Notes: generated by a model from the sequence alone, not told the origin. 64,000 nt of DNA from Pleionea litopenaei (GCF_031198435.1 NZ_CP133548.1:1-64000); one strand, 5' to 3'; numbered from the stretch's first letter, positions 34,421 to 43,468 are shown. Numbers and translations: made by a program.

Positions 34421-37351
34421 ATGAAGAGACTTCTTCTTTCTGCTCTTGTTGGCTCAGTTTTAGTAACAGGCCACGCAACTCAAGTATACAAGTCTGAGCC
34501 CATAAATCGCCTACCTAAACATCTGTCAGGCTTGCCAAAGGAGGCGGTAAAAAGGTACCTCAGTTATGCTGGAAAGTCGCTCAACTACAAAGTGGTCAAG
34601 CATGCAAATATCGATTCATTTATGTTGCCACTGCCAAGCGGTGAAGAGGAAATGCGAGTATTAAATCGCGTTCAGCACAGCAATGGTAATGTAACCTTAA
34701 TTGGATTGCTGCAACTGGATAATTCAGACTATCGTGTGGTTGTCACACTCGGAAAAGATGGTGGCATTGCGGATATTATGGGCCCTAAAGCGCGCTACAG
34801 AATTGATATCAGAAACGATGGCTATTGGACGACGGATCTGTCGCATCGCAACATCCTTAACCGCTCTGGCAATGACGATATGATTGAGTCGCTGAGTCAA
34901 AACTTATTGAATCGGTACGATTTAACCGCATTGAAGCAACAACGCGAAAACGTTCTGAATAAGCAAGATAATGTACCCAAGTTTCAAAAGAGCTTACTTG
35001 CCTTGACTGTCGTAGATACCTATCTCTTATATACGCCAAATATACAAGCAGCATACCCTGGTGAGCTGGCCGAAACATTGATGAATCATGTGGTCGCTGT
35101 GACCAATCAAGCGTTTGTCGACAGTGACGTTGAAGTCTACTTACGTTTAGTCGGAACGGATCTGGTGAACTATACAAAGCCAAGTGACTTTAGTGCACTG
35201 GATGATCTAGCCGATGCGCTAAATGGTGTATCGATACTTGATCCCTCTCTAGTGAATGTACTTGCCAGACGAAATGAATTAGGTGCTGATTTAGTTTCAA
35301 TGATTCGTACTCACGATCTCAATGAGCGGGGCGTATGTGGCGTTGCATTTTTTCCGAATACGGAAAGCGATGTATTGATTAATATTTCAAATGTGGGTTC
35401 CAGTGGTGGCTCACATTGTTTCGATACCTTTACTCATGAAGTTGGGCATAACTTTGGCGCCGGTCATCAATGGCGAAATGGGCAAAGCGTTGGTTATTTT
35501 GATTTTTCTGGCGCGTTGATCAGTTCCGGAAAATTCAACACCATAATGTCATCAATAGGAACCGGAGATATCAATCGAAACTACGGTTTAAATAAGTTCT
35601 CTAACCCTGATATACAATGCGCCGGCGTTGCTTGTGGAGATGCGACGTGGGGAAACAATGCCGAAACCATTCGGTTATTAGCACCACAAAACGCTGCCCT
35701 AAGAGAATCGATCAGTGAAGTGGAGGTCAACCCTTATCTGCCTAGTCAGACTGACTTAGATAACGACGGTGTGCTTGATGATGTCGATGCATTTCCTTTT
35801 GACCCAACCGAGTCGGTCGACACCGACGGTGATGGTGTTGGTGATAATACCGATCAATTTCCGACCGATCCAAATGAATGGATTGACAGCGATGATGATG
35901 GCACTGGCAATAATGCAGATCTAGATGACGACAATGATGGCACACCAGATAACGAAGACGATTTGCCACTCGATCCCAATGAGCAGGTTGATAGCGACGG
36001 TGATGGAGTAGGTGATAATAGTGATGCTATGCGCTTTGATCCCTTTGAGTTCCGAAATAATGATGGTGATACTCAAGGCAATAGAATTGATAAAGATGAC
36101 GATAACGATGGTGTGAATGATTTTGCTGACGACTCTGACGCTGGTCGAGCGAAAATGTTCGTGGTGAGCGCAGGGAACGATCGTCTTTTGCAATATGACT
36201 TACCAACGAATCAGCTCGATGGTGTTTTGTATCAAGCGCAAACCGGGGCCTACACTATGCGTAGCGATATCAAGTCGAATAATCGGGGCGAGCTGAGAGT
36301 TATTGATTTTAGTGACGTAGCCGTTTTTAACCGAGAAGACGCGAGTTACAAAGTATTGGTTGATCGGAGCCAGCTAGGAACAAACTTCCCTGGGCATGTA
36401 GAAACCTACTCTTATGACAATAACGATTATCTCTTGATCAGTCATGGATTTGGGAGCTCAGGGCTAAGCTTACATCAACGAGATGGACAATTTTTAAGTG
36501 CTTCAAACTACGAAGACGATGTCTTTCGTGATATTGAATTCGTCACATCCGCTGGTATTTGGGTTGCGTCTAGATCATCGAATCAAGTTTTGTTATACCG
36601 CTTTCCAAATCTGCAAAAAATTAGTCCTCTTATTACTGATACGCGACTGCAAAAACCTGAGCAATTAGCTATTACACCGCAAGGTGATCTACTGGTTAGT
36701 GATGCGGGAAATAACAACATTCATCTAATCAGTTCTATTGGAAATTATATTCGAGTATTTATCACTGGCTCAGATGTTAATTTGGCTTCCATTGGTTGTA
36801 TGGAGTTTGGCCCCGATGGTTTTCTGTATGTTTGTAGTCGAGAAACCAATCAGATACTCAAGTTTAATGGTAGCACAGGCGCGTTTATTGAAGTTGTTTT
36901 GAGTGAACAGCAAGGGCTTATCGATCCTGTTGGCTTAACCTTTGCGGGTGCGGTTTTAGACGATGCTCCTTTTGACTCGACTAATGACAGTGACGGTGAT
37001 GGCGTGATTAATTCAGACGATGAGATGCCATTAGATCCATCTGAAACTCTTGATAATGATGGCGATGGTATTGGTAATAATGCTGATACAGACGATGACA
37101 ATGATCAAATGCCAGACACCTATGAAACCCAGTATGGCTTTGATCCTTTCAATGCAGCCGATGCCAATCAAGATGCTGATAGTGACGGGCGTACCAATTT
37201 GCAAGAGTACCTAGACAACACTGATCCAACGGATCCTAGCTCTGTGGCCTCATCGGGCGGCGGTGGTGGCGCTTTTGGATTTAGCCTTATTTCTCTATTG
37301 TTGATGTCATTGGGTTATCGTCGTAGAACGTGGAACCGTAAGTCTCAATAG
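34421..37351 (+). CDS. Secreted reprolysin-like zinc metalloprotease with TSP3 repeats and GlyGly-CTERM tail
   Basis: The ATG at 34421 has TAAGGA seven bases upstream and starts a signal peptide. The zinc site HEVGHNFGAGH is at 339-349, with a downstream Met-turn candidate (NTIMSS), as in the M12/reprolysin clan. Acidic thrombospondin type 3-like calcium repeats (DTDGDGVGDN type) lie at about 445-580 and again at about 855-925. Between them is a segment that looks like an NHL/beta-propeller (about 585-850). The C-terminus (SSGGGGGAFGF, a hydrophobic helix, YRRR) is a GlyGly-CTERM signal, which rhombosortase cuts on type II-secreted proteins. So it is probably a surface or secreted protease. 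A terminator follows. Confidence 0.9.
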   Translation: MKRLLLSALVGSVLVTGHATQVYKSEPINRLPKHLSGLPKEAVKRYLSYAGKSLNYKVVKHANIDSFMLPLPSGEEEMRVLNRVQHSNGNVTLIGLLQLDNSDYRVVVTLGKDGGIADIMGPKARYRIDIRNDGYWTTDLSHRNILNRSGNDDMIESLSQNLLNRYDLTALKQQRENVLNKQDNVPKFQKSLLALTVVDTYLLYTPNIQAAYPGELAETLMNHVVAVTNQAFVDSDVEVYLRLVGTDLVNYTKPSDFSALDDLADALNGVSILDPSLVNVLARRNELGADLVSMIRTHDLNERGVCGVAFFPNTESDVLINISNVGSSGGSHCFDTFTHEVGHNFGAGHQWRNGQSVGYFDFSGALISSGKFNTIMSSIGTGDINRNYGLNKFSNPDIQCAGVACGDATWGNNAETIRLLAPQNAALRESISEVEVNPYLPSQTDLDNDGVLDDVDAFPFDPTESVDTDGDGVGDNTDQFPTDPNEWIDSDDDGTGNNADLDDDNDGTPDNEDDLPLDPNEQVDSDGDGVGDNSDAMRFDPFEFRNNDGDTQGNRIDKDDDNDGVNDFADDSDAGRAKMFVVSAGNDRLLQYDLPTNQLDGVLYQAQTGAYTMRSDIKSNNRGELRVIDFSDVAVFNREDASYKVLVDRSQLGTNFPGHVETYSYDNNDYLLISHGFGSSGLSLHQRDGQFLSASNYEDDVFRDIEFVTSAGIWVASRSSNQVLLYRFPNLQKISPLITDTRLQKPEQLAITPQGDLLVSDAGNNNIHLISSIGNYIRVFITGSDVNLASIGCMEFGPDGFLYVCSRETNQILKFNGSTGAFIEVVLSEQQGLIDPVGLTFAGAVLDDAPFDSTNDSDGDGVINSDDEMPLDPSETLDNDGDGIGNNADTDDDNDQMPDTYETQYGFDPFNAADANQDADSDGRTNLQEYLDNTDPTDPSSVASSGGGGGAFGFSLISLLLMSLGYRRRTWNRKSQ

Positions 37352-37391
37352 TCAATTTATCCGTTTTATTTAATTGAAATGGAAACATAAA

Positions 37392-37422
37392 GGCAGACAG
37401 CAATTTTGCTCTCTGCCTTTTT
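37392..37422 (+). terminator. Rho-independent terminator after the metalloprotease
   Basis: GGCAGACAGC (37392-37401), loop aatttt, GCTCTCTGCC (37408-37417) with one C/C mismatch, then TTTTT. Confidence 0.8.
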
Positions 37423-37533
37423 ATTTTTCATTTAAATGGTTTGTTGAAAATTCGTATATCACTAAGCCATTGATTGCCGACAGAGCCAAAATGAGAGAAT
37501 GAGAGAATAAGAGTTAGCCTTTGTCTGTTGGTT

Positions 37534-37549
37534 TATAGACTCGTCTATA
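37534..37549. promoter_or_regulatory. Perfect 16-bp palindrome, candidate operator
   Basis: TATAGAC-TC-GTCTATA lies about 55 bases upstream of the small repetitive ORF, where a repressor or activator site would be expected. No binding protein can be named. Confidence 0.35.
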
Positions 37550-37602
37550 ACGACGTTGGAATAATCGATAAATAGCATGAAATGTCATTTGGAGTAACCT
37601 AT

Positions 37603-37725
37603 ATGAATGACAGGAGAAGGTATAAGTGCGTTTACTTCAGATTTTACAAGAGAATTTTCGAAAGGGTTTTTAAGAGAATTTTCGAAAGAATATGCAAAAG
37701 AGTATGCAAAAGAATTTATAGATAA
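37603..37725 (+). CDS. Possible 40-codon ORF for a cationic amphipathic repeat peptide
   Basis: ATG 37603 has TTTGGAG eight bases upstream. The predicted product starts MNDRRRYKC and then repeats a four-residue unit (KRIF, ERVF, KRIF, ERIC, KRVC, KRIY). In a helix this puts K/R/E on one side and F/I/V/C on the other. A second frame, ATG 37607 to 37735 (42 codons), reads the same DNA as MTGEGISAFTSDF followed by REFS/KEYA-type four-residue repeats. Only one may be real, and I cannot tell which. Both end 30-40 bases before the next membrane-protein gene, which has no ribosome site of its own, so coupling is possible. Confidence 0.35.
   Translation: MNDRRRYKCVYFRFYKRIFERVFKRIFERICKRVCKRIYR
37648..37719 (+). 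repeat. Six-copy 12-bp degenerate tandem repeat inside the small ORF
   Basis: Units start at 37648, 37660, 37672, 37684, 37696 and 37708. The first and third are identical (AAGAGAATTTTC) and the others differ at several positions. Twelve bases equal four codons, so every frame gives a four-residue protein repeat. Confidence 0.9.
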
Positions 37726-37765
37726 ATTTTATTAGTCAGTCTTATAAGAACAGAGCGTTTTGCGA

Positions 37766-38983
37766 ATGAAAAGTGGACCTGGTTTGAGTCTGTCTATTAA
37801 TCAAGCATTGAGTCAATGGAGAATCGTTGGGCTTACCCTAATGTCCATTAGCTTTATGATTGCGGTTTGGCTGCTTCAAATCGAAAATCAAGGTCGACAA
37901 TGGACGCCGAAGCAGGTATCTGTCGAAGAAGTTTCTGAAAAGTTAGCTGCTTTAAACAGCTCCGAATCGGTGTATAAATTTGGCTTGTTTGTCCAATCGA
38001 TTGAGTATCGGTGCCCTACGGATGTCACTCTCTCAGGATACTATTGGTTAAGAAAAACGAATCATTCGACATTTAACCTAGACTCTGGAGATATCGTGTT
38101 TCCAGAAGCTATTAAAATACAAATGTCCGACACACAAATAAAGAATAAAGATGATGGCGATGTGCTTCAAGGATGGTATTTCGAGTCAACACTAAGGCAA
38201 GAGCCTGCAATAGGAAGCTACCCGTTCGATCAGCGAGAAGTGCTAATCAGAATATGGTTGAAGGATTTTTCACAGAAATCGATCTTATCGTTGGATCAGC
38301 AAGCACATTCAGATAAGCACGGACTGATTGCTTTGGAAAAGACGATTGTATTATCTAGTTTTATTATTAAAGAAAGTTTTTTTGATTATAGTTTCTTTGA
38401 CGATAAAATTCGGCAATCTGAAAAACTTGCATTCGGAGTTCCTGACTCAAGTGCCAATCCGTTGTTGTCGTATGAATTGCGTTATAATATTCGGATTCAA
38501 CGAAACAGCTTAGAAGAGTTATTCAACGCATTCGTTCCTATTATAATGGTATTGCTTTTCGTGTATGTGTATCTGTTGAGCAACACTGGTTATAAATTGT
38601 CTTTTGGATTTCGTTGGTTGCAAAAATTGCGCTCAAGCATTTGGCCGGTTGTTTATGTTTGTTTTTTAGTTTATTCGCATTATAGATTAAGACAAACCCA
38701 TGCATTTAACGACTTTCAAATTATCGATGGTTATTTTCTTGTGGCCTATTTTGCAATTATTTCTTCTGTGCGTTTTGGTGTTACACCTTATGCATATTCA
38801 AGCTTGTACACGAATAAACATCAACATTCTTCAGAGAAAATAACACCGACATTCGTTGTCGGAGCGTTAGTTGATTACGATGTTCTTGTGAGTGAAACGT
38901 CAGTCATTCGTTATTATTGGTTGGCTATCGCGTTCCTTATGTGTGTTTACACTTTTATCGAGGCCATTTTCTTTTTTAGTTAG
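37766..38983 (+). CDS. Membrane protein, possibly a divergent Cys-loop (pentameric ligand-gated) channel-like protein
   Basis: The ATG at 37766 is preferred over an in-frame TTG at 37760. The roughly 405-residue chain has an N-terminal membrane helix (about 18-37), an extracytoplasmic domain of about 220 residues, and four C-terminal helices (about 255-275, 293-310, 325-345, 378-400). The domain has YPFDQREVLIRIW, like the FPFDxQ turn of Cys-loop receptors, and the region before helix three reads DFQIIDGYFLVAYF, like the KAIDxW start of M3 in those channels. The extra N-terminal helix and a long M1-M2 loop are unusual. An unrelated DUF-type membrane family with a YPFD turn (for example DUF4436-like) is the main alternative. 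Confidence 0.5.
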   Translation: MKSGPGLSLSINQALSQWRIVGLTLMSISFMIAVWLLQIENQGRQWTPKQVSVEEVSEKLAALNSSESVYKFGLFVQSIEYRCPTDVTLSGYYWLRKTNHSTFNLDSGDIVFPEAIKIQMSDTQIKNKDDGDVLQGWYFESTLRQEPAIGSYPFDQREVLIRIWLKDFSQKSILSLDQQAHSDKHGLIALEKTIVLSSFIIKESFFDYSFFDDKIRQSEKLAFGVPDSSANPLLSYELRYNIRIQRNSLEELFNAFVPIIMVLLFVYVYLLSNTGYKLSFGFRWLQKLRSSIWPVVYVCFLVYSHYRLRQTHAFNDFQIIDGYFLVAYFAIISSVRFGVTPYAYSSLYTNKHQHSSEKITPTFVVGALVDYDVLVSETSVIRYYWLAIAFLMCVYTFIEAIFFFS

Positions 38984-38993
38984 TTTTCTTTAA

Positions 38994-39027
38994 TTGGATA
39001 GTGCTCTTTATTGGACAGCTCTCTTTA
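38994..39027. repeat. Two-copy 17-bp direct repeat
   Basis: TTGGATAGTGCTCTTTA (38994-39010) and TTGGACAGCTCTCTTTA (39011-39027) are adjacent and share 14 of 17 bases, in the gap before the lipase gene. Confidence 0.75.
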
Positions 39028-39114
39028 TTCCTATTTTTATCGCAAGTCATGATGCTGTTTTTTCGTTAACTCTGCTTAATTTGAATTTTAAGCCATGGAA
39101 TTAGGAGAACGGAA

Positions 39115-40782
39115 ATGGCCGAGCTAACGACTCGAATGTGGATCAAAGCCGACAGTAGTTTTAAATACCCTGAGCAAACGCTAACGGACATTACCAGTCG
39201 GCCGAATATTGGTGTTTGTTTTTCTGGCGGCGGCACGAGAGCCATGTCGGCAGCAATGGGCCAAATGCGAGCGCTTAATCAATATAAGTTGTTTCCGGCG
39301 ATTCGTTACATTTCTTGTGTTTCCGGAGGATCATGGGCATCGACTATTTTTTGTTATTACCGCACGGGGGCGACCAGTGACGATGATTTATTAGGACCCG
39401 TAACACCTGCAGAGAAGATTACTCAGCGTCACCTTGATACCAGTCTAACATCGGCGCGTTTAGCGTATGGCGCAACCAAGTGGTTGGCCGGTATTATTGC
39501 AGAGTGGGAGTTGTTTCCAGATTTTGAATACACGTCAAACGATGTTTGGATTTATTCGATCAGTGAAGCCTACTTGCAAGACTTTGGATTATTTGACGCA
39601 CACTCAGCCGCGTACCATCCTACTAAACTGCCGTATTATTCTTGGGATGATAACCGTGTCGCAGACATTAAAGCGAAGAATCCAACGCTCGAAGATTCTA
39701 CCTTTTACACCTCACGGCCTAATCGCCCTTATTTAATTGTGAACAGTTGTATTCTATTACCTCAAGATAAGCCGACTCAAGATGGCAATGTGCATTTTGA
39801 GTACACGCCATTGACGGTCGGGCGAGGTACCTTGTCAGAGTCACAGGGTAGAGCCTATGGCGGTGGATTTATCGAGCCCTTTGCCTTTCGTAGTCAAGCT
39901 CCGATGGGGAGTGGCCCCTGGTCGAATGGCGCTTATGTTCAGCTCTCTGGCCAAGACCGCCCATTTACTTTAGCGGATACCACCGGAACAAGCAGTTCAG
40001 CCTATGCCGAGGTGTTGATTGATGACTTTTCAATCTCACGGTTTGATCCAAAATCTGAATATTTTCCGGTACAGCCTTCAGGGCCGCTAAATAGCGCGCA
40101 AACCTTTTTTGGTGATGGCGGTATTTTAGAAAATCAAGGCATTATTCCTTTGTTGCAACGAGGGGTTACGACAATATTTGCGTTTATTAATACCGAAGCC
40201 AAGTTAAGTCTCGACTATCATCCTAATAGCAATGGTGGCGATCCGAATAATGATCCCAATGGTTATTGTGATACTTCATTGCCTGCGTTGTTTGGCTACA
40301 GTCATTCGACTTGGAAGTGGCAGTATCCTAATAATCAAGTTTTTCCAACCGTTGATTTTCCTAAGTTAATTACGGAGTTTCAAAATTTAAAAAAGCAAGG
40401 GTTGCCTTTGGTCGTAGGAACTCAGCATCAAGTCGTAGCTAATTCAAGTTGGGGCATTGAAGCGCAAACGAATCCAGTAACGGTCGTTTGGTTTTATTTG
40501 GATCGTGTTACTCAATGGGAAAAGAAAATTCCAAACCATTACATTCAGGAACAAATTGAGCAGGGCAACCAATCGTATCCCGAAGGGCCATTTAAAAACT
40601 TCCCAAACTATAAAACCATCGGTCAAAATGATTTTGATTTAGTCGCATTAAGTCATCAGCAAATCGTCTTGCTGGCAGATTTAACTTGCGATGCAATGCT
40701 TTGGAAAGACAGTAGCGACGTGGCAGCCATTTTTCAGCAAGCTGCATCTCAAGCGGGCGCCAGTAGTTGTGTAAAGTCATAA
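39115..40782 (+). CDS. cPLA2/patatin-superfamily lipase
   Basis: The 555-residue protein has the oxyanion glycine loop SGGGTRAM (about 36-43), nucleophile Ser70 in CVSGGSW, and the dyad partner Asp334 in FGDGGILENQG. The order and the SGGS nucleophile loop resemble cytosolic phospholipase A2/lysophospholipase more than short bacterial patatins. It should cleave acyl esters of phospholipids or related lipids. I see no signal peptide (start MAELTTRMW), so it is cytosolic or exported by a system without an N-terminal signal. A TTAGGAG site precedes the ATG. Neighbours give no pathway. Confidence 0.8.
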   Translation: MAELTTRMWIKADSSFKYPEQTLTDITSRPNIGVCFSGGGTRAMSAAMGQMRALNQYKLFPAIRYISCVSGGSWASTIFCYYRTGATSDDDLLGPVTPAEKITQRHLDTSLTSARLAYGATKWLAGIIAEWELFPDFEYTSNDVWIYSISEAYLQDFGLFDAHSAAYHPTKLPYYSWDDNRVADIKAKNPTLEDSTFYTSRPNRPYLIVNSCILLPQDKPTQDGNVHFEYTPLTVGRGTLSESQGRAYGGGFIEPFAFRSQAPMGSGPWSNGAYVQLSGQDRPFTLADTTGTSSSAYAEVLIDDFSISRFDPKSEYFPVQPSGPLNSAQTFFGDGGILENQGIIPLLQRGVTTIFAFINTEAKLSLDYHPNSNGGDPNNDPNGYCDTSLPALFGYSHSTWKWQYPNNQVFPTVDFPKLITEFQNLKKQGLPLVVGTQHQVVANSSWGIEAQTNPVTVVWFYLDRVTQWEKKIPNHYIQEQIEQGNQSYPEGPFKNFPNYKTIGQNDFDLVALSHQQIVLLADLTCDAMLWKDSSDVAAIFQQAASQAGASSCVKS

Positions 40783-40841
40783 ATATCGGATAGCATATTG
40801 CGCAAGAAAGCCGCGAAAGATAGCCGCAAAAGAAAATGCTC

Positions 40842-40884
40842 AAAAAAGAAAAAGCGCCATCAACGAACCGTTATTTGATGGCGC
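40842..40884 (-). terminator. Rho-independent terminator of the cadherin-like gene
   Basis: Arms GCGCCATCAA (40854-40863) and TTGATGGCGC (40875-40884). Read on the - strand, the stem is followed by a long T-rich run (A-run 40842-40853 on +). Confidence 0.85.
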
Positions 40885-40919
40885 AGTGGATTACTCTAGT
40901 ATAATAAGATCGACCGTCG

Positions 40920-43118
40920 TTAATCCTCGAAACTCAGTACACTGATTTCTACTTGAGCCGTATTCGAGTCAGCGCTGCCGTCGTTCGCCTTAAACTCAAA
41001 AAAGTCCGTGCCGATAAACCCAGCGTTCGGCGTATACGTATAACTAGAGCCGTCATTGCTCAAGGTACCATTGGCCGGAGGTGTCACAATGATGAAGGTT
41101 AGTTCGTCATCGTCTGGGTCGAACGCAAACAAATTAAAGGTTACATTCGTTTCTTCAAAGGTCTCAACAAAGCGATCTTCGGCAATAGGCGCGGAGTTAC
41201 CTGAATTAGGAGCAATCGTAATATTCACAGAGGCAATGTTAGAGAGTGCCTGCCCATCACTGGCTTGAAATGAAAAGCTGTCATCGCCAATAAACCCTGG
41301 GTCCGGCACATACGTGTAATTCGGACCTTCACCTAATAAAATGCCATTTTCTGGTTGAGAAACGATAATGTAACTTAACACATCGTCATCAGCATCGCTG
41401 GCGAAAACGGTGATGTCCAGTGCTGTATCTTCAATACCGTCAGCCGTAACATCTTCAGCAATGGGTGGCGTGTTTTGGTTATTGGGCAGCATAGTAATCG
41501 TTGCGACGGCTACGTTTGATAAATCTTGTCCATCACTGGCTTGGAATGAAAAATTATCCTCACCGACAAAGCCAGGATCAGGGACATAGATATAATTCGG
41601 ACCATCACCAATAAGTTCGCCATGCATCGGTGGAGTCACAATTAAATACGTTAAGGGATCATCATCGGCATCTGACGCAAAAACGAAGACTTCTACCGCC
41701 GTATCTTCCAAGCCTTCTGCGGTTACATCTTCTGCAACCGGTGGTGAGTTTTGATTGTTCGGTAATACATTAATTGTTGCAATGGCGACGTTTGATATGT
41801 CTTGTCCATCGCTGGCCTGAAATGAAAAGGTGTCTTCGCCAACATAGCCCGGATCAGGCACATAAATATAGTTAGGTCCATCGCCGGTTAATTCGCCGTG
41901 CAGAGGGGGAGTAACCACGAAATAACTTAATGGATCATTGTCTGGGTCACTAGCAACAACGAACACGTCAACCGCAGTATCAGCAAGACCTTCAGCATTC
42001 ACATCTTCGGCGACGGGTGGCGAGTTTTGCTGATTGGGCAACACATCAATGATACCAACAGCAATGTTTGAAAGCGCTTGTCCATCACTTGCCTGAAATG
42101 AAAAGGTGTCTTCGCCAACAAAACCGGGATCGGGTAGATAAATATAATCAGGACCATCACCGACTAACTCTCCATGCTGTGGAGGCGTCACGATTAAATA
42201 GGTAAGAACATCGTCGTCGGCATCGGATGCGATGAGTAAAATATCAATGGACGTATCGGCCAAACCCTCGGTTTCGAGATCGTCGGCAATCGGTGGCGAA
42301 TTACTATTGTCGGGTACAACCGTGATGGTTGCTATGGCAACATTTGAGACATCTTGCCCATCATTGGCTTGAAATGAAAAGGTGTCTTCACCAGTAAATC
42401 CAGGATCGGGTGTGTATACATAATCTGGACCGCTGCCACTAAGGCTACCGTGTTGTGGTGGAGTGACAATAACATAGGTTAGTGGATCATTATCTGCATC
42501 GGTGGCAATCACTTCTAAATTCAGATCGTTGCCTTCGATGGTTTGCAGGTTGATATTTTCGGCAACCGGCGGAGTGTTGGTTTGACCATCGCAATCGGCA
42601 GGTCCTTTGTAAACAAAACTGATCCAACCATGTCCATTTAATTTAAAATCGGTCAGTTCGACTTCTGCAAATGAAACGGTTAAGTAATTGAACTGACTGC
42701 CTTGCCCGTCGTTTATACTCCAAATGGGAATCTGAATGTTTCGACCGAGTAGGGCGGTTAAGTTATCTCTAATATCGCGACTATTTTTTACTCCAGGTCG
42801 ACCTTGAACCCAATCGCCAATAGAGACTTGGTTGTCAAGTAAGTCATTTGGATTGATATAAGTATCACTGTTTCCAGGAGGAATTAAACTCGCCGCTAGG
42901 CTAGGAGCATCGTTATTGCCATCCCAGGTGAGCCAAGAATAATTTCCAGGTCCTGTACCCAGTGGTATTTGCTCGTACACCAAACGATTTGGATCGCTGG
43001 CGAGAAGTGCATTTGGGAGCGTGATTGGATATAGCTCACAGTGATTGAGAGGGTCGGCACTGACACCTCGAACATTGAGAATAAAAATACTTAGAACACA
43101 CAGAATTAAATAGCGCAT
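40920..43118 (-). CDS. Exported protein with six cadherin-like (Ig-like) repeats
   Basis: The 732-residue product has a signal peptide (cut near GVSA). Residues about 22-180 form a domain with GPGNYSWLTWDG, GDWVQGRPGVKNS and IPIWSINDGQG, a pattern I associate with uncharacterised exported proteins. Its two cysteines are near the domain ends. Residues 181-732 are six repeats of about 92 residues, each starting SPPVAEDV-like, with DADDDPLTY (calcium-binding acidic turn) and PDPGFVGEDTFSFQASDGQ. They belong to the bacterial cadherin-like/Big_9 type used in adhesins and surface proteins. No membrane anchor or sorting tail is seen, so it may be secreted. Confidence 0.85.
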   Translation of the reverse strand: MRYLILCVLSIFILNVRGVSADPLNHCELYPITLPNALLASDPNRLVYEQIPLGTGPGNYSWLTWDGNNDAPSLAASLIPPGNSDTYINPNDLLDNQVSIGDWVQGRPGVKNSRDIRDNLTALLGRNIQIPIWSINDGQGSQFNYLTVSFAEVELTDFKLNGHGWISFVYKGPADCDGQTNTPPVAENINLQTIEGNDLNLEVIATDADNDPLTYVIVTPPQHGSLSGSGPDYVYTPDPGFTGEDTFSFQANDGQDVSNVAIATITVVPDNSNSPPIADDLETEGLADTSIDILLIASDADDDVLTYLIVTPPQHGELVGDGPDYIYLPDPGFVGEDTFSFQASDGQALSNIAVGIIDVLPNQQNSPPVAEDVNAEGLADTAVDVFVVASDPDNDPLSYFVVTPPLHGELTGDGPNYIYVPDPGYVGEDTFSFQASDGQDISNVAIATINVLPNNQNSPPVAEDVTAEGLEDTAVEVFVFASDADDDPLTYLIVTPPMHGELIGDGPNYIYVPDPGFVGEDNFSFQASDGQDLSNVAVATITMLPNNQNTPPIAEDVTADGIEDTALDITVFASDADDDVLSYIIVSQPENGILLGEGPNYTYVPDPGFIGDDSFSFQASDGQALSNIASVNITIAPNSGNSAPIAEDRFVETFEETNVTFNLFAFDPDDDELTFIIVTPPANGTLSNDGSSYTYTPNAGFIGTDFFEFKANDGSADSNTAQVEISVLSFED
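40923..42578 (-). repeat. Six tandem 276-bp protein-coding repeats
   Basis: The repeats encode six 92-residue Ig-like units. The middle units are most alike (for example GDGPNYIYVPDPG occurs in adjacent units), while the last has drifted most (TPNAGFIGTDFFEFKANDG). This suggests recent expansion in the middle of the array. Confidence 0.85.
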
Positions 43119-43400
43119 AACAACCTCTTACGTTTGCATGATTGGATGTTGGAAAGGCGAGCTCTGTGACTCTTGGTCTTGTAGAAGAATCTTGTTGAAC
43201 AATCGTATTCAGCAATGACCTTTTTATTTTCCTAACCTTTTATTTCATAGTTCAATCAATGGAGATTGCCTGCTTGGTAGAAAAGAAAATTTTTGTTTTT
43301 ATAGCGTGCCTAAGATATTTCAAAGTCAGAGTGTGTCGATGGTCATTATTCTGGGTTTTACTAGCTCCTAAATATGAGATTGTTTCGCTATCAGCAATCG

Positions 43401-43468
43401 ATTGCTAATAACCCGATATTGCAAATAGCTCAATATTGTTAATAACCCAACATTGTCAATAACCCAAT
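43401..43468. repeat. Four-copy 17-bp degenerate tandem repeat
   Basis: Units at 43401 (ATTGCTAATAACCCGAT), 43418, 43435 and 43452 (ATTGTCAATAACCCAAT) run head to tail with no gap. Most differences are single substitutions. Confidence 0.85.

Noticed and set aside
43401-43468. Tandem repeats as a CRISPR array
   Set aside because: Units are 17 bp, head to tail without spacers, and no cas genes are near. The same holds for the arrays at 51191 and 52181.
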